Of a stretch of DNA of 64,000 nucleotides, positions 21,435 through 30,306 are shown in pieces. Positions within the stretch are counted from its first letter, which is position 1. Every line of letters begins with the position of its first letter. The position numbers were made by a program, and so were the translations under genes. Origin of the DNA: Bradyrhizobium erythrophlei (GTDB lineage Bacteria > Pseudomonadota > Alphaproteobacteria > Rhizobiales > Xanthobacteraceae); contig NZ_LT670818.1 of the NCBI RefSeq assembly GCF_900129505.1, forward strand, positions 2,046,001 through 2,110,000, read 5' to 3'. The notes beneath the pieces were generated by a model, which was given only the letters and a program-made list of their open reading frames with translations, was not told the DNA's origin and ran no database searches.

Positions 21435-21806
21435 TTACAAATCGCCGACCCACGAATGGCGGCTTTCCAGATGGACGGCGTTCGCGGGCTTCGGGAACGT
21501 TGGGTCCGCAAACGCGCCGGCAGCAACCGCCGTCAGGTCGGGCAGGCGTTCCGGCTTCCAGAACACCGTCGAGCCGCAGTCGGGACAGAAGTGGAAGGTC
21601 ACGCGAAATCCGCTGTCGGCTTGGCGCACATAAAGGCTGGAGCGGCCATGCGTGACGACGTCCTGCTCGCGAAAGAACGCGGCGATGCCGTAGGTGCTGC
21701 CGGTGCGCTTCTGGCAGGCGAGGCAGTGGCAGAGCGATACTCTCTGGGGTTCGCCCTCGCAACCCACCCGAAGCCTTCCACAGGAACAACTCGCGGTTCG
21801 CGTCAC
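21435..21806 (-). CDS. GFA family protein (glutathione-dependent formaldehyde-activating enzyme-like)
   Basis: 123 aa from the GTG at 21806, which follows a GGAGAG site; the longer reading to 21938 is unsupported. Zinc-binding cysteines appear in order: CSCGRL, CHCLACQKRTGS and FCPDCGSTVFW. This is the CENP-V/GFA fold. Members bind zinc and often act on S-hydroxymethylglutathione or related small thiols; the substrate here is not known. Confidence 0.88.
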   Translation of the reverse strand: MTRTASCSCGRLRVGCEGEPQRVSLCHCLACQKRTGSTYGIAAFFREQDVVTHGRSSLYVRQADSGFRVTFHFCPDCGSTVFWKPERLPDLTAVAAGAFADPTFPKPANAVHLESRHSWVGDL

Positions 21807-21940
21807 GAAAATCTCTCCGTGTGATCGAGGGCTTTTTTGCGCTTCGGTCGCCGAATTGCTTTGAGCGAATGCGACCCGGCATGGGCCAGTGGCCGACCCC
21901 GGGTGCGCCACCGAGATGTGCAAACGGTATCCAATCAATT

Positions 21941-22615
21941 CTAGAACGTAGCGAAGATGTTGATTCCAGACATCACAGCGGCGACGAAGACTGCGACCAC
22001 GACAAAAGGCGGCTCCACAAGACCAGATCTGTGGCGAGATGTTATCGTCCAGGACATCAATCTTATCGACAGGATCAGTAGCATCGCGATCAAGCTATAA
22101 ATGAGATACGATGCGACCGTCTGCCAGTTTAGTCCGGGAATTCTAACGCCGTCGCTGCTTTGCCAGAAAAGAAAGTCACCAACTATGTCGGCCGTCAGAC
22201 CTCGGAGGATCCCAATCCACAGGGACAGAGCAAACACCGCATAGGCACATGTCGTACCCATCATCAGCGCAATCATCCACATTCTTGTGAGTGTGCGTTT
22301 GTCCTGGTCCGGATTTCGCCATGCCACGAAATTTGCCAGCAGGAAGCTCAGAAAAAACAGAGCTATGAAGGAGGTCATCGTCAGCACAATGACTGACAGA
22401 AGGTCCCCGGCGCCCACGCCCCCCGCGATGTGCGTCAGCGCATAGTACTGAAGCGGCACCAATAGCCAAATCAGGCGCGCCGAGAATCGCTCCGAAAAGG
22501 CGCTTTCGACCGCCCAGCCGGCGGGAAATCTGCCCCAAGGGAAAGAGTCGCCTGCATGACTGCCCTCGGGCGCATGACCAGGGCGGTTTGCAGTCGCCGA
22601 GGTTATTGCAGCCAT
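21941..22615 (-). CDS. Hypothetical membrane protein, 224 aa (accessory cluster)
   Basis: No family recognised. At least five hydrophobic segments are visible: ARLIWLLVPLQYYALTHIAG, DLLSVIVLTMTSFIALFFLS, MWMIALMMGTTCAYAVFALS, TVASYLIYSLIAMLLILSI and PPFVVVAVFVAAVMSGINIF. The N-terminal ~40 residues are soluble. The start overlaps the end of the upstream 285-aa gene by 13 bases, indicating translational coupling. Base composition is less GC-rich than the flanks, suggesting horizontal acquisition. Confidence 0.65.
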   Translation of the reverse strand: MAAITSATANRPGHAPEGSHAGDSFPWGRFPAGWAVESAFSERFSARLIWLLVPLQYYALTHIAGGVGAGDLLSVIVLTMTSFIALFFLSFLLANFVAWRNPDQDKRTLTRMWMIALMMGTTCAYAVFALSLWIGILRGLTADIVGDFLFWQSSDGVRIPGLNWQTVASYLIYSLIAMLLILSIRLMSWTITSRHRSGLVEPPFVVVAVFVAAVMSGINIFATF

Positions 22616-23460
22616 TGAATCACTCGTCCGTTAGCGTCGCCTTCAGCGGTGATTTGCTTTCCTCGAAAGCGCTTGATCCAGATCTTCGTAAGATACGGCG
22701 CCCAGTTTATCTTCTCGTTCAAATAAGCGGAGCGTGTCGGCTGCGGTAGCCCAAAGCCGAAACACGGCGATTTTGGGTCGTCTCGGTAAATAAATTCGGA
22801 AGAAAGACCCGCGTATGCATTCGCGGAGGCCTGCGCTGTGCGAATCGTAAGTGCCTGCGCGACCTCCTTGGGCAGTCTTTCCACATTCTCGAACCCGTAG
22901 ATGCTCTTTTGATCCCGGAACGCGGCTCGGTTGTCAGTCGAGATGCACTGCTTGCGACCTGGCGCCTCTTGAATCTGGAAATGAAAATAGCGAGTCAGAA
23001 GTCCGACCGGACGTCCCTCGTGGTGGTCTATATAGTCGTTCAACGGAGCAAATGGTCCCAACGGGAATGAATTCGACGGAAACGTCGGAAGTGCCTCCGT
23101 CGGCGAACAGCGGGTGGTCGTCGTGGGACGAGATAGATAAGCCAGGTCCGCACTGTCCAGATTTCGAGCTCGGGTCTGCATTCGAACGTGCCATACAACT
23201 TCCTCACCCGGTGGCGTGGAAGCTCCTACAAAAAACAGCCTTCCGTAGTCATCGAACAGGTTTTGTGAGCCAATCTTCCCGAAACAGTATCCCGATCCCT
23301 CACATTTGAGGGCCGAAGCGGCTTTTGCCCCTTCGGGATAGGCAAGGTAAAGCCCGGGGCCCTCCTTCGTCAGTCGTTCGCAAACTGACGCGTCGTCCAG
23401 GGCAACTGACACGCCGCACATCTGAATGACTAAACCGGCAGAAAGGAAAAGGCGTTTCAT
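22603..23460 (-). CDS. Hypothetical exported protein, 285 aa (accessory cluster)
   Basis: A Sec signal peptide is visible (MKRLFLSAGLVIQMCGVSVA). The mature part has cysteines in the DDASVCERL, KCEGSGYCFG, TTRCSPTE, KQCIS and SPCFGFGL contexts, which suggests disulfides in the periplasm. No family recognised. It lies 43 bases downstream of the patatin gene and overlaps the next membrane-protein gene, forming a three-gene unit. Confidence 0.65.
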   Translation of the reverse strand: MKRLFLSAGLVIQMCGVSVALDDASVCERLTKEGPGLYLAYPEGAKAASALKCEGSGYCFGKIGSQNLFDDYGRLFFVGASTPPGEEVVWHVRMQTRARNLDSADLAYLSRPTTTTRCSPTEALPTFPSNSFPLGPFAPLNDYIDHHEGRPVGLLTRYFHFQIQEAPGRKQCISTDNRAAFRDQKSIYGFENVERLPKEVAQALTIRTAQASANAYAGLSSEFIYRDDPKSPCFGFGLPQPTRSAYLNEKINWAPYLTKIWIKRFRGKQITAEGDANGRVIQWLQ

Positions 23461-23503
23461 CGAGGTTCTCCCTTGTTGACGTTAGTCGCAACTGACAACT
23501 CGG

Positions 23504-26492
23504 TCACTTTACCCTTGTTTGATAGCCACTCACCGCCTGCATGAAACTCGCGATGTCGAGGTATTCCCAGTTCGCGTCCCCATCGATTGTTTCCATGATG
23601 TATTCGCCGAGCGCCCGATACGCCTCGAACTGTGATTCACCGAACATCTGGTCCGTCGTTGGTTCGTGCGGGAACTTTGGATTGGCTTCGGCATAGCTGC
23701 GCACTGACGCCGGTTCGGTCGCTCTGTAGCTCGGTTTGATGTAAAGCAGATGCCCCACCGGCGCTCCCTGTTCTGGATAGAATATTTTTGCAACTGCGAC
23801 ATAGCTTCCCGCCAGCGGAGGCGTCTTGCGCGGCGGAATGTTCAGCGCGTCGAAATCGATACGGACGTTCAGATCTATCGATATCTTTCGAACTGCGTTG
23901 CCGAGATCCTCGAAGGTCATATTCGGATCGAAGCCAGCATCGCTAAGCACGATAAAGCGGCATCGTCTGTGTACCATTTCATAGAGACCGAGATTTTCGA
24001 AATGTCCTCCGTCGGAAAGATAAACATACTGCCGACTCTCGGTAGCGAGCCCCAACGCCTCTTGAATCAGGGGAATCGCCGAAAACCGAGGGCCGGAGTC
24101 TCGATACACGCTAGCCCCTGCGGGGCCAGGGTTGCCAAGCCAGGCGCCAAGTCTGACGTTGAAAACCGTCATGAGAACACTCAATGCCGGAGACGAATGG
24201 TAGCCCATGCTCGGACTAACGGCAGCCCCGGAAATCGTCATCGCCGTTCCAAGACTAAGTCCTTCCGCGTATTCGCTCGCGCGACGGTAACATCCATTCC
24301 AATCGTTCAACGCATATGCGCCAACCGCTCGCGGGGTGCACGTCAACGAAAGCGCCTTGCGTTCCTGCCAGGCTAGATTCTCCGACCTCAGGACATTCAG
24401 AGCGCAGTTGATGACAAGCAGCTGCGGCGGGATATTTGCCCGTCCCTTTGTTCGGCCATAACTCGCTGAGATCAAAATTATCGTGCTCGTCGAATTGAGA
24501 CAGTGCATTTGGTCGCCGGTCCTTCGGATTACGGGATCCACCCAGGAATGCACGGATGAGCCGATTGCAATACAGGCCATGTAACGAGAATTGATTGGTC
24601 GCGATCACGCGCGAGGCGACGACCCAAAGCAGGAGGCAAGCAAAGAAAATTACAGCCAGCTTCGTGATCAATATCGTGTTGAGCTCTCCCGGTTCGAGCG
24701 GGAAGATGCCATCGAAAAGGGCTGAATGCCTGCTGATTTGGGCAGTGGTCGAGTACGTGAGAGTTCGGCCGATCAGTACCGCATTGACGCCTGCAGAAAG
24801 GAAGGCGACAGCGATGAATACGAAAAGCGGCATCGCTATCGCGAGCACTATACCTGCCGACCAATTCGTCCAGGTGTCGTATCGTTCACGAATGGTGGCT
24901 GCCGTCGCAGAGGCTTTGCTCAACCACGCTACGATCACCCCGGCTATGCCGCCAGTCGTGCCCAAAGATGCAAGCTGTTTGCCGAAGCCAAACTCGCGAT
25001 AGAAGGTGAATACAAGATAGGACCCCCCGAACACGCAGAATGTCAGTAGAAACCAGCTAACGGCGGTGCGGGTGTGATATCCTACGGCGGTGGCCAGCCA
25101 CTCGCGCTCGCCATCACTCCAGTCCAAGTAGCTCGTGAGACCGAGGTGAAGCGCTTCGCCGACAAAGACGGCCCCGGCGACGGCCAACGGCCCCGCGCAT
25201 ATGACTATTAAGACGGCGAAATCAAACCACCAAAACAGATGGGCTGCTAAATAGAATGCCACCCCGATCAAGCCGCCTGCGACGCCACCTGCAAATGTGA
25301 AGCTGATCAGGTTGAACAGGGCGTTCCATCCACTTGTGCGGACCGTCGAGCGGGTTGATATTTCGTCCCGTCTCGGAGAGGCCGACATGAAAAATGCGAT
25401 CATCCAGGCCACAAAATTGATGACAGCGAACATCGCCGCTGGAAATGCAAACACGTGAAGACCGTCTGGAATTGGCGGTCGTAGGGCTTCATGCGCCGGG
25501 GTAGGTTCGCCGGCGCCGATTTGGAAATCACCCAGGAAGGATTGAGGTTCGTAGATCGGTCGGTCGTAGGTCTCGCTTGGAAGCTGATTGAGAAACTCGA
25601 GATAGTTTGCCGACGCAACACTTAGCAGCATCGAGCCCGCGAACAGGGTCCATTTGACCCAATATTGAAATTGCGAAGAGCTCCCTGGATAGGTTTCCCA
25701 ACCAGGTCGTTGACGGAGCGATTCGAGAGTAGCCATTCCACCCGCGCTCACGGCGAGCATAAGAAAGGCGGTCGCCGTGGTTATCGAAGCCGGAAGGGTC
25801 CAAACTGCGACCGCATAGCACTTGACCGCGATGATGATCGTGAGGACTAGCGGGATAACGATCAGCCAATTAAGAAACAGATTTCGCAGATATAGTGCTG
25901 CGATGGTCAGGGAATCAGCCGTGAACAGTCCCCGGCTTGGAGTCAAATAGCTCGTGTACCGCCTGAGATATTTGAGCGGCGACCCGGCAGTAACTTTGAA
26001 TTTGCCCACGAGGTCGTCACAGACGGCATCGTAACCGCGTCTTTGGATCCATGCAGTCAGAAAGCTTCCAAGGTAGCCGCCTCCAGAAACCGTCGACAGA
26101 TAATCGAACTGTTTAAGTAATCCGCGCTTGGCTAGTCCCTGCACAATGCCCAATGCGAACGCCGCACTTCTAATTCCGCCGCCGGATAGGCAGAGCGCGG
26201 AAAGATCCCCCATGCTGTGCGCGCGCGAATAATATTGCTCCAATTTCTGCTCGGAATCCCCGCGACGGCATCTCAAGCCCCGCATAGGCTGGTCATTGCG
26301 AGCGCCTGCCCTGATCGTTCGGGCAGGTCTAGCTAGAATCTTCCGCCGAAGACGGACGGCGTTTAGCTCATCCAGCAGTGTGTCTCCGGCATCCGCCATC
26401 AGATCGTCAGGCCGGGCAGTGATGTTCCGGACGGTATCGCCGAGCCTTCTCGCAATCCTGTTAAAACCTGATTTGAAGAACTTTGCGACCAT
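23504..26492 (-). pseudogene. Membrane-embedded patatin-like phospholipase, split by a +1 frameshift
   Basis: Two ORFs on the same strand (24255-26492, 745 aa; 23504-24580, 358 aa) together make one ~995-aa patatin-like protein. The first carries the oxyanion-hole motif LSGGGIRSAAFALG (G104-106) and a nucleophile-elbow-like STVSGGGYLGS (Ser136; Thr replaces the usual first Gly). About eight membrane segments follow. The second carries the catalytic Asp in YLSDGGHFENLGLYEMV. Reading switches at ~24429-24431, where the coding strand has TATCCCGCCG; one C fewer gives a continuous KYPPQLLVINCALN junction. Neither half has other stops, so this is a very recent mutation or an assembly error. An intact protein would be a membrane-bound lipid acyl hydrolase. 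Confidence 0.75.
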
Positions 26493-27339
26493 CCAAATGA
26501 GATCCCCCGGACATGGAGCAGCATCTGTACAATCTCGCGCCGCTACGATTGATTAAGTCCATCGTACGGCGATCGTCGAACAGGCCAGGTTGCCGTCTTC
26601 ATCTTGCAATCGTCGCTTCGGCAGCCGGTTGCTGCCGGCAATCGATGGTTGTGGCGCGGCGCTTCCCTTGAAATTTTGTTACTCGCTTGGCAGTCAGCTG
26701 ATCCAGTGCGCCCGGATTGGGTTGCCCACGCGTCCAACTGCCATATCGTCAAGAACGGCATCAAGAAAGGTAGTCGCAGCAAATTGTTTTCGTGTTCCAA
26801 TTAGACGTCGGTACATCGCAACAAACAATCAAGATGCTATCATAAGTTGAATTGTAGTCAAGCTGTCGCCGCTAGCTGTGAAGCGGACGCGCTACACCCT
26901 GCTGTTTTTCGTTTCCGTGCGCAGCCAAGATGCTGCTGATCGTGCCTTTGCGGCAGCGGCGTTGTGGCCGACGCGATCAAGATGGATGCACCGAACAATA
27001 TTGGCCACCGAAGCTTGCGTTGCCCTGAATTCAGATGCGGCAATTGTCGGTCCGTCTTGGGAATCGCTCGCCATAAACAACTCCAGAGCAAAACTGCGAA
27101 GCGGAATCCGACTCAGAGGTTTGAGAAGAAACGTCCGTGTGAATAGCGCCATGCCGGTTCGGAAATCGATCCGACCACCCGGGCGGCGGATATCGCGTCC
27201 GTGCAGGAGCGGCATTGGGAAGAAGCCCATATCTCTCGCCGGCTTCCTCTTTTGGCGGCCGCCCCTCAGTTCGTTCCCTTAATGTTCTTGCCAGCATCCG
27301 CGCCTTCCGCTACCTTTCGTTGCGGCAGAGGGGCACCAT
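26493..27339. other. AT-richer gene-poor stretch between patatin gene and comM
   Basis: No ORF here has a recognisable family, signal peptide or coding character. The longest candidates (26892-27230 minus, 112 aa; 26878-27282 plus, 134 aa) overlap each other and look random. By hand count 26821-26880 is 42% GC. It may be remnant mobile or decayed DNA. Confidence 0.5.
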
Positions 27340-28877
27340 TTGGTCCAGCGCGTTTCCACCGTAGCCTTTGAGGGGATCGAGGCCCGAGCCGTCGACGTGC
27401 AGGTGCAGGTCGCGCCCGGGCTGCCGGCGTTCGCCATCGTCGGCCTGCCCGACAAGGCGGTGTCGGAGGCGCGCGAGCGGGTGCGCTCGGCGCTGATCGC
27501 CTCGGGGCTGGCGCTCCCCGCCCGCCGGATCACCGTCAATCTCGCGCCCGCGGATCTGCCGAAGGAAGGCAGCCATTACGACCTGCCGATCGCGCTGGGG
27601 CTGATGGCGGCGATCGGCGCGATTCCGCCGGACGCGCTTGCCGGATTCACCGTGCTCGGCGAACTCGGGCTCGACGGCTCGATCGCGCCCGTCGCGGGCG
27701 TGCTGCCGGCGGCGATCGGGGCGAACGCGCGCGAGGAGGGGCTGATCTGTCCGGCGTCCTGCGGCGCAGAGCGGCCTGGGCGAGCCCGGACATCCAGATC
27801 GTGGCGGCGCATTCGCTAATCCAGATCGCCAACCATTTTAAGGGCACGCAGGTGCTGTCGCGCCCGCAGCCGAGGGTGCACGCGCAGGAAACCAACTCGC
27901 TCGATTTGCGCGACATCAAGGGCCAGGAAAGCGCAAAGCGCGCGCTCGAGATCGCAGCGGCCGGCGGTCATCATCTGTTGATGATGGGATCGCCCGGCGC
28001 GGGCAAGTCGATGCTGGCGGCAAGGCTGCCCTCGATCCTGCCGCCGCTGTCACCGTCGGAACTTCTGGAAGTGTCGATGATTGCCTCCGTCGCCGGCGAA
28101 ATCCGCGACGGCGCACTGACGGCAAAGCGGCCGTTCCGCAGCCCCCATCATTCCGCCAGCATAGCCGCACTCACCGGCGGCGGCATGCGCGCCAAACCAG
28201 GCGAGATCTCGCTGGCGCATCAGGGCGTGCTGTTCCTCGACGAACTGCCGGAATTCGATCCGCGCGTGCTGGATTCGCTGCGCCAGCCCTTGGAGAACGG
28301 CGAGGTCGCGGTGTCCCGCGCTAATCACCGCGTCACCTATCCCGCCCGCTTCATGCTGGTCGCGGCGATGAATCCCTGCCGCTGCGGCCATGCCTATGAG
28401 CCCGGCTATTCCTGCAAGCGCGGCCGCATCGACCGCTGCACGTCCGACTACCAGGCGCGCATCTCAGGCCCGCTGATGGACCGCATCGACCTGCGCATCG
28501 AGGTGCCGGCAGTGACCGCCGCGGATCTGATATTGCCGCCGCCGGCCGAAGGCTCGGCCGAAGTCGCCGCAAGGGTCGCGGCGGCGCGCGACATTCAACT
28601 GGCGCGCTACGCCGCGGCCGGATTGCCACATGTCCGCACCAACGCCGAAGCGCCGGCCTCGCTGCTGGAGACCATCGCGCAGCCGGACGCAGCCGGCACG
28701 AAACTCTTGCGCGATGCGTCCGAGACCATGCGGCTGTCGGCGCGCGGCTATCACCGTGTGCTGCGCGTCGCCCGCACGCTGGCCGATCTCGACGGCGCGG
28801 AAAAAATCGGCAAGCTGCATCTCGCTGAAGCGCTGTCCTATCGCGCGCTGGCCGAGGATGTCAGGCGCGCGGCGTGA
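27340..28877 (+). pseudogene. comM: YifB/ComM family Mg-chelatase-like AAA+ ATPase, split by a -1 frameshift
   Basis: The N-terminal ORF (27340-27819, TTG start after GAGGGG) encodes VQRVSTVAFEGIEARAVDVQ, the lon-like domain and LGELGLDGSIAPVAGVLPAA. The C-terminal ORF (27801-28877) encodes Walker A MMGSPGAGKSMLAARLPSI, the Walker B-like GVLFLDELPEF and the zinc-like MNPCRCGHAYEP...CKRGRIDRC. The frame breaks at ~27771: GCAGAGCGGCCTGG should read GCAGAGGCGGCCTGG, giving the family's GAEAAWASPD. One missing G explains everything. The expected product is ~512 aa. ComM is a branch-migration helicase aiding recombination of transformed DNA. Confidence 0.85.
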
Positions 28878-28989
28878 AGCGGGCAGGGCGCTGTGATCGT
28901 GACGATGAGAAAAACTTGTAGCCCGACCCGACGGGCAAATCAGCCGCGCAGTTTGGCGATGCCCTGTCCAGCCCCTTTTGCAAAAATAT

Positions 28990-29420
28990 TCTGATTTTCA
29001 GAAGACGCGAATCACTTTATATCCGCGGCTGTCCTGTCCTTCAGAGAGGGGCGTTGGCCATCGTCACGAACGTTGGGACGGGATGCGGTGGACGCGGCAG
29101 CGTTTTTTTGACGAACAGCGCTGAAGCGGACGGAGAAGTCGTGTGGTCCTGACGCCTCGACGCCGGCATCAAGTTGGCGAAAACAAGTTTTCGCCGGCGA
29201 CGGTGACAAAAAAGCCCGATCACCGGGGAGATCACGAAGGAAACCGTTAAAACCATTGCGTGCGGGAATGCCGGGTGTTTCGGCGCAACCGTGGTGACTA
29301 ACGCGCGTGCTTTCTACACTACACGCGCGGCTGCGGGTGCGCTGGCACCCGGCATTCCCCACGCCCTCTTCGGGCGGAAAGCTAAATGCAAACCTCGGGT
29401 GCACCGCACCGCGAGAACGC
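28990..29420. repeat. Large intergenic repeat typical of Bradyrhizobium
   Basis: On the minus strand this block yields the recurrent spurious ORF text FPPEEGVGNAGC ... NGFNGFLRDLPGDRAF ... ASGPHDFSVRFSAVR, which I recognise as a multicopy Bradyrhizobium intergenic sequence rather than a protein family. It makes up most of the comM-29688 gap. Confidence 0.65.
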
Positions 29421-29447
29421 GAAGTCGTATCTCGCAATACAGCCTCA

Positions 29448-29553
29448 ATCGTCGTCGCCCGCGAAGGCGGGCGATCCAGTATTCCAGAGACATTTTTGAT
29501 GGAACCGAGGCGCCGCGGCGTACTGGATACCCCGCATGCGCGGGGTATGACGG
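29448..29553. repeat. Palindromic repeat (CGCCCGCGAAGGCGGGCGATCC family)
   Basis: Left unit GCCCGCGAAGGCGGGCGAT with CCAGTATTCCAGAGA; right unit TACTGGATACCCCGCATGCG followed by CGGGGTATGACGG. The outer parts (CCAGTA / TACTGG) are complementary. It is a standard rhizobial extragenic palindrome, adjacent to the larger repeat at 28990-29420. Nothing gene-like remains in 28878-29687. Confidence 0.7.
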
Positions 29554-29687
29554 TTCTTATTGGAGCAAGTAGCATTGAATATGCTTGGCACTTCGCCACC
29601 GTCAACTCGCCGGTAACGAGTTTTGTTTACCCTCTGCCAACCATAAGCCGTCGGAACCCGACCGGCCTATCGGCGAGTGAGTGTGTG

Positions 29688-30155
29688 ATGTTGCGTTTCA
29701 GGATTCTGGCTTCGGCCATTCCCTTGCTGGTGTTCGCCCTGTTCGCACGCGGCAGCCTGTTGCCCGGCCCGCATCCCTGCATCGCCATCGCCGACACGAC
29801 AATCCAGATCGCTTCCGTGCCCTGGCACGCCGACCTCCACGTCGCCTTCACCGACGATCCGGCGCTGGCGACGGTGCGGGTGCAGCTGTCCGACACCGCC
29901 GACGCGGCCGACTTCGCCGTGATCGACGATGCCGACAATGCCGGGGTCGGCTCTTGCGAGGCCAATCCGGCGACAAAACTGGTTTCGATCTCCGCCGACC
30001 CCGCGCCGGACGCACCCGTGATTTATCTTTCGCCCGACGGCCCCGCCGATTACCGGATCTTCGTGAGCTCGAAATCCTTTACCGCGCGCGACGCGGCCGC
30101 GCTCGTCGTCGGCGCCGGCGGCGGACATCGAAGGCTGGTCGCCGCCTCGCTCTGA
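29688..30155 (+). CDS. Hypothetical exported protein, 155 aa
   Basis: Start chosen at the ATG at 29688. Residues 1-~30 are a signal peptide or N-terminal anchor (MLRFRILASAIPLLVFALFA). The mature protein has VQLSDTADAADFAVIDDADN and VIYLSPDGPADYRIFVSSK segments with only two cysteines. I recognise no family. It is transcribed toward the histidine kinase, 151 bases upstream of it. Confidence 0.65.
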   Translation: MLRFRILASAIPLLVFALFARGSLLPGPHPCIAIADTTIQIASVPWHADLHVAFTDDPALATVRVQLSDTADAADFAVIDDADNAGVGSCEANPATKLVSISADPAPDAPVIYLSPDGPADYRIFVSSKSFTARDAAALVVGAGGGHRRLVAASL

Positions 30156-30306
30156 GCCATCGCGGATCTCTGCGCTTAACGTTGCGTTAACCCTGTTCTC
30201 ATCGCCGCGCCTGACAGCGCGCAACCGCAAGCAGTTTGCAAGGTGATAAGCTCCATCGTCCGCGCCGAGAAGAAAAGCGCGACAAAAAGGTTTCGGGGTT
30301 ATCGGC

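Noticed and set aside
26878..27282. Overlapping ORFs on both strands
   Set aside because: No family resemblance, signal or clear coding character; treated as non-coding.
29012..29605. 197-codon minus-strand ORF
   Set aside because: Its text belongs to a multicopy Bradyrhizobium intergenic repeat that is often mis-annotated as protein.
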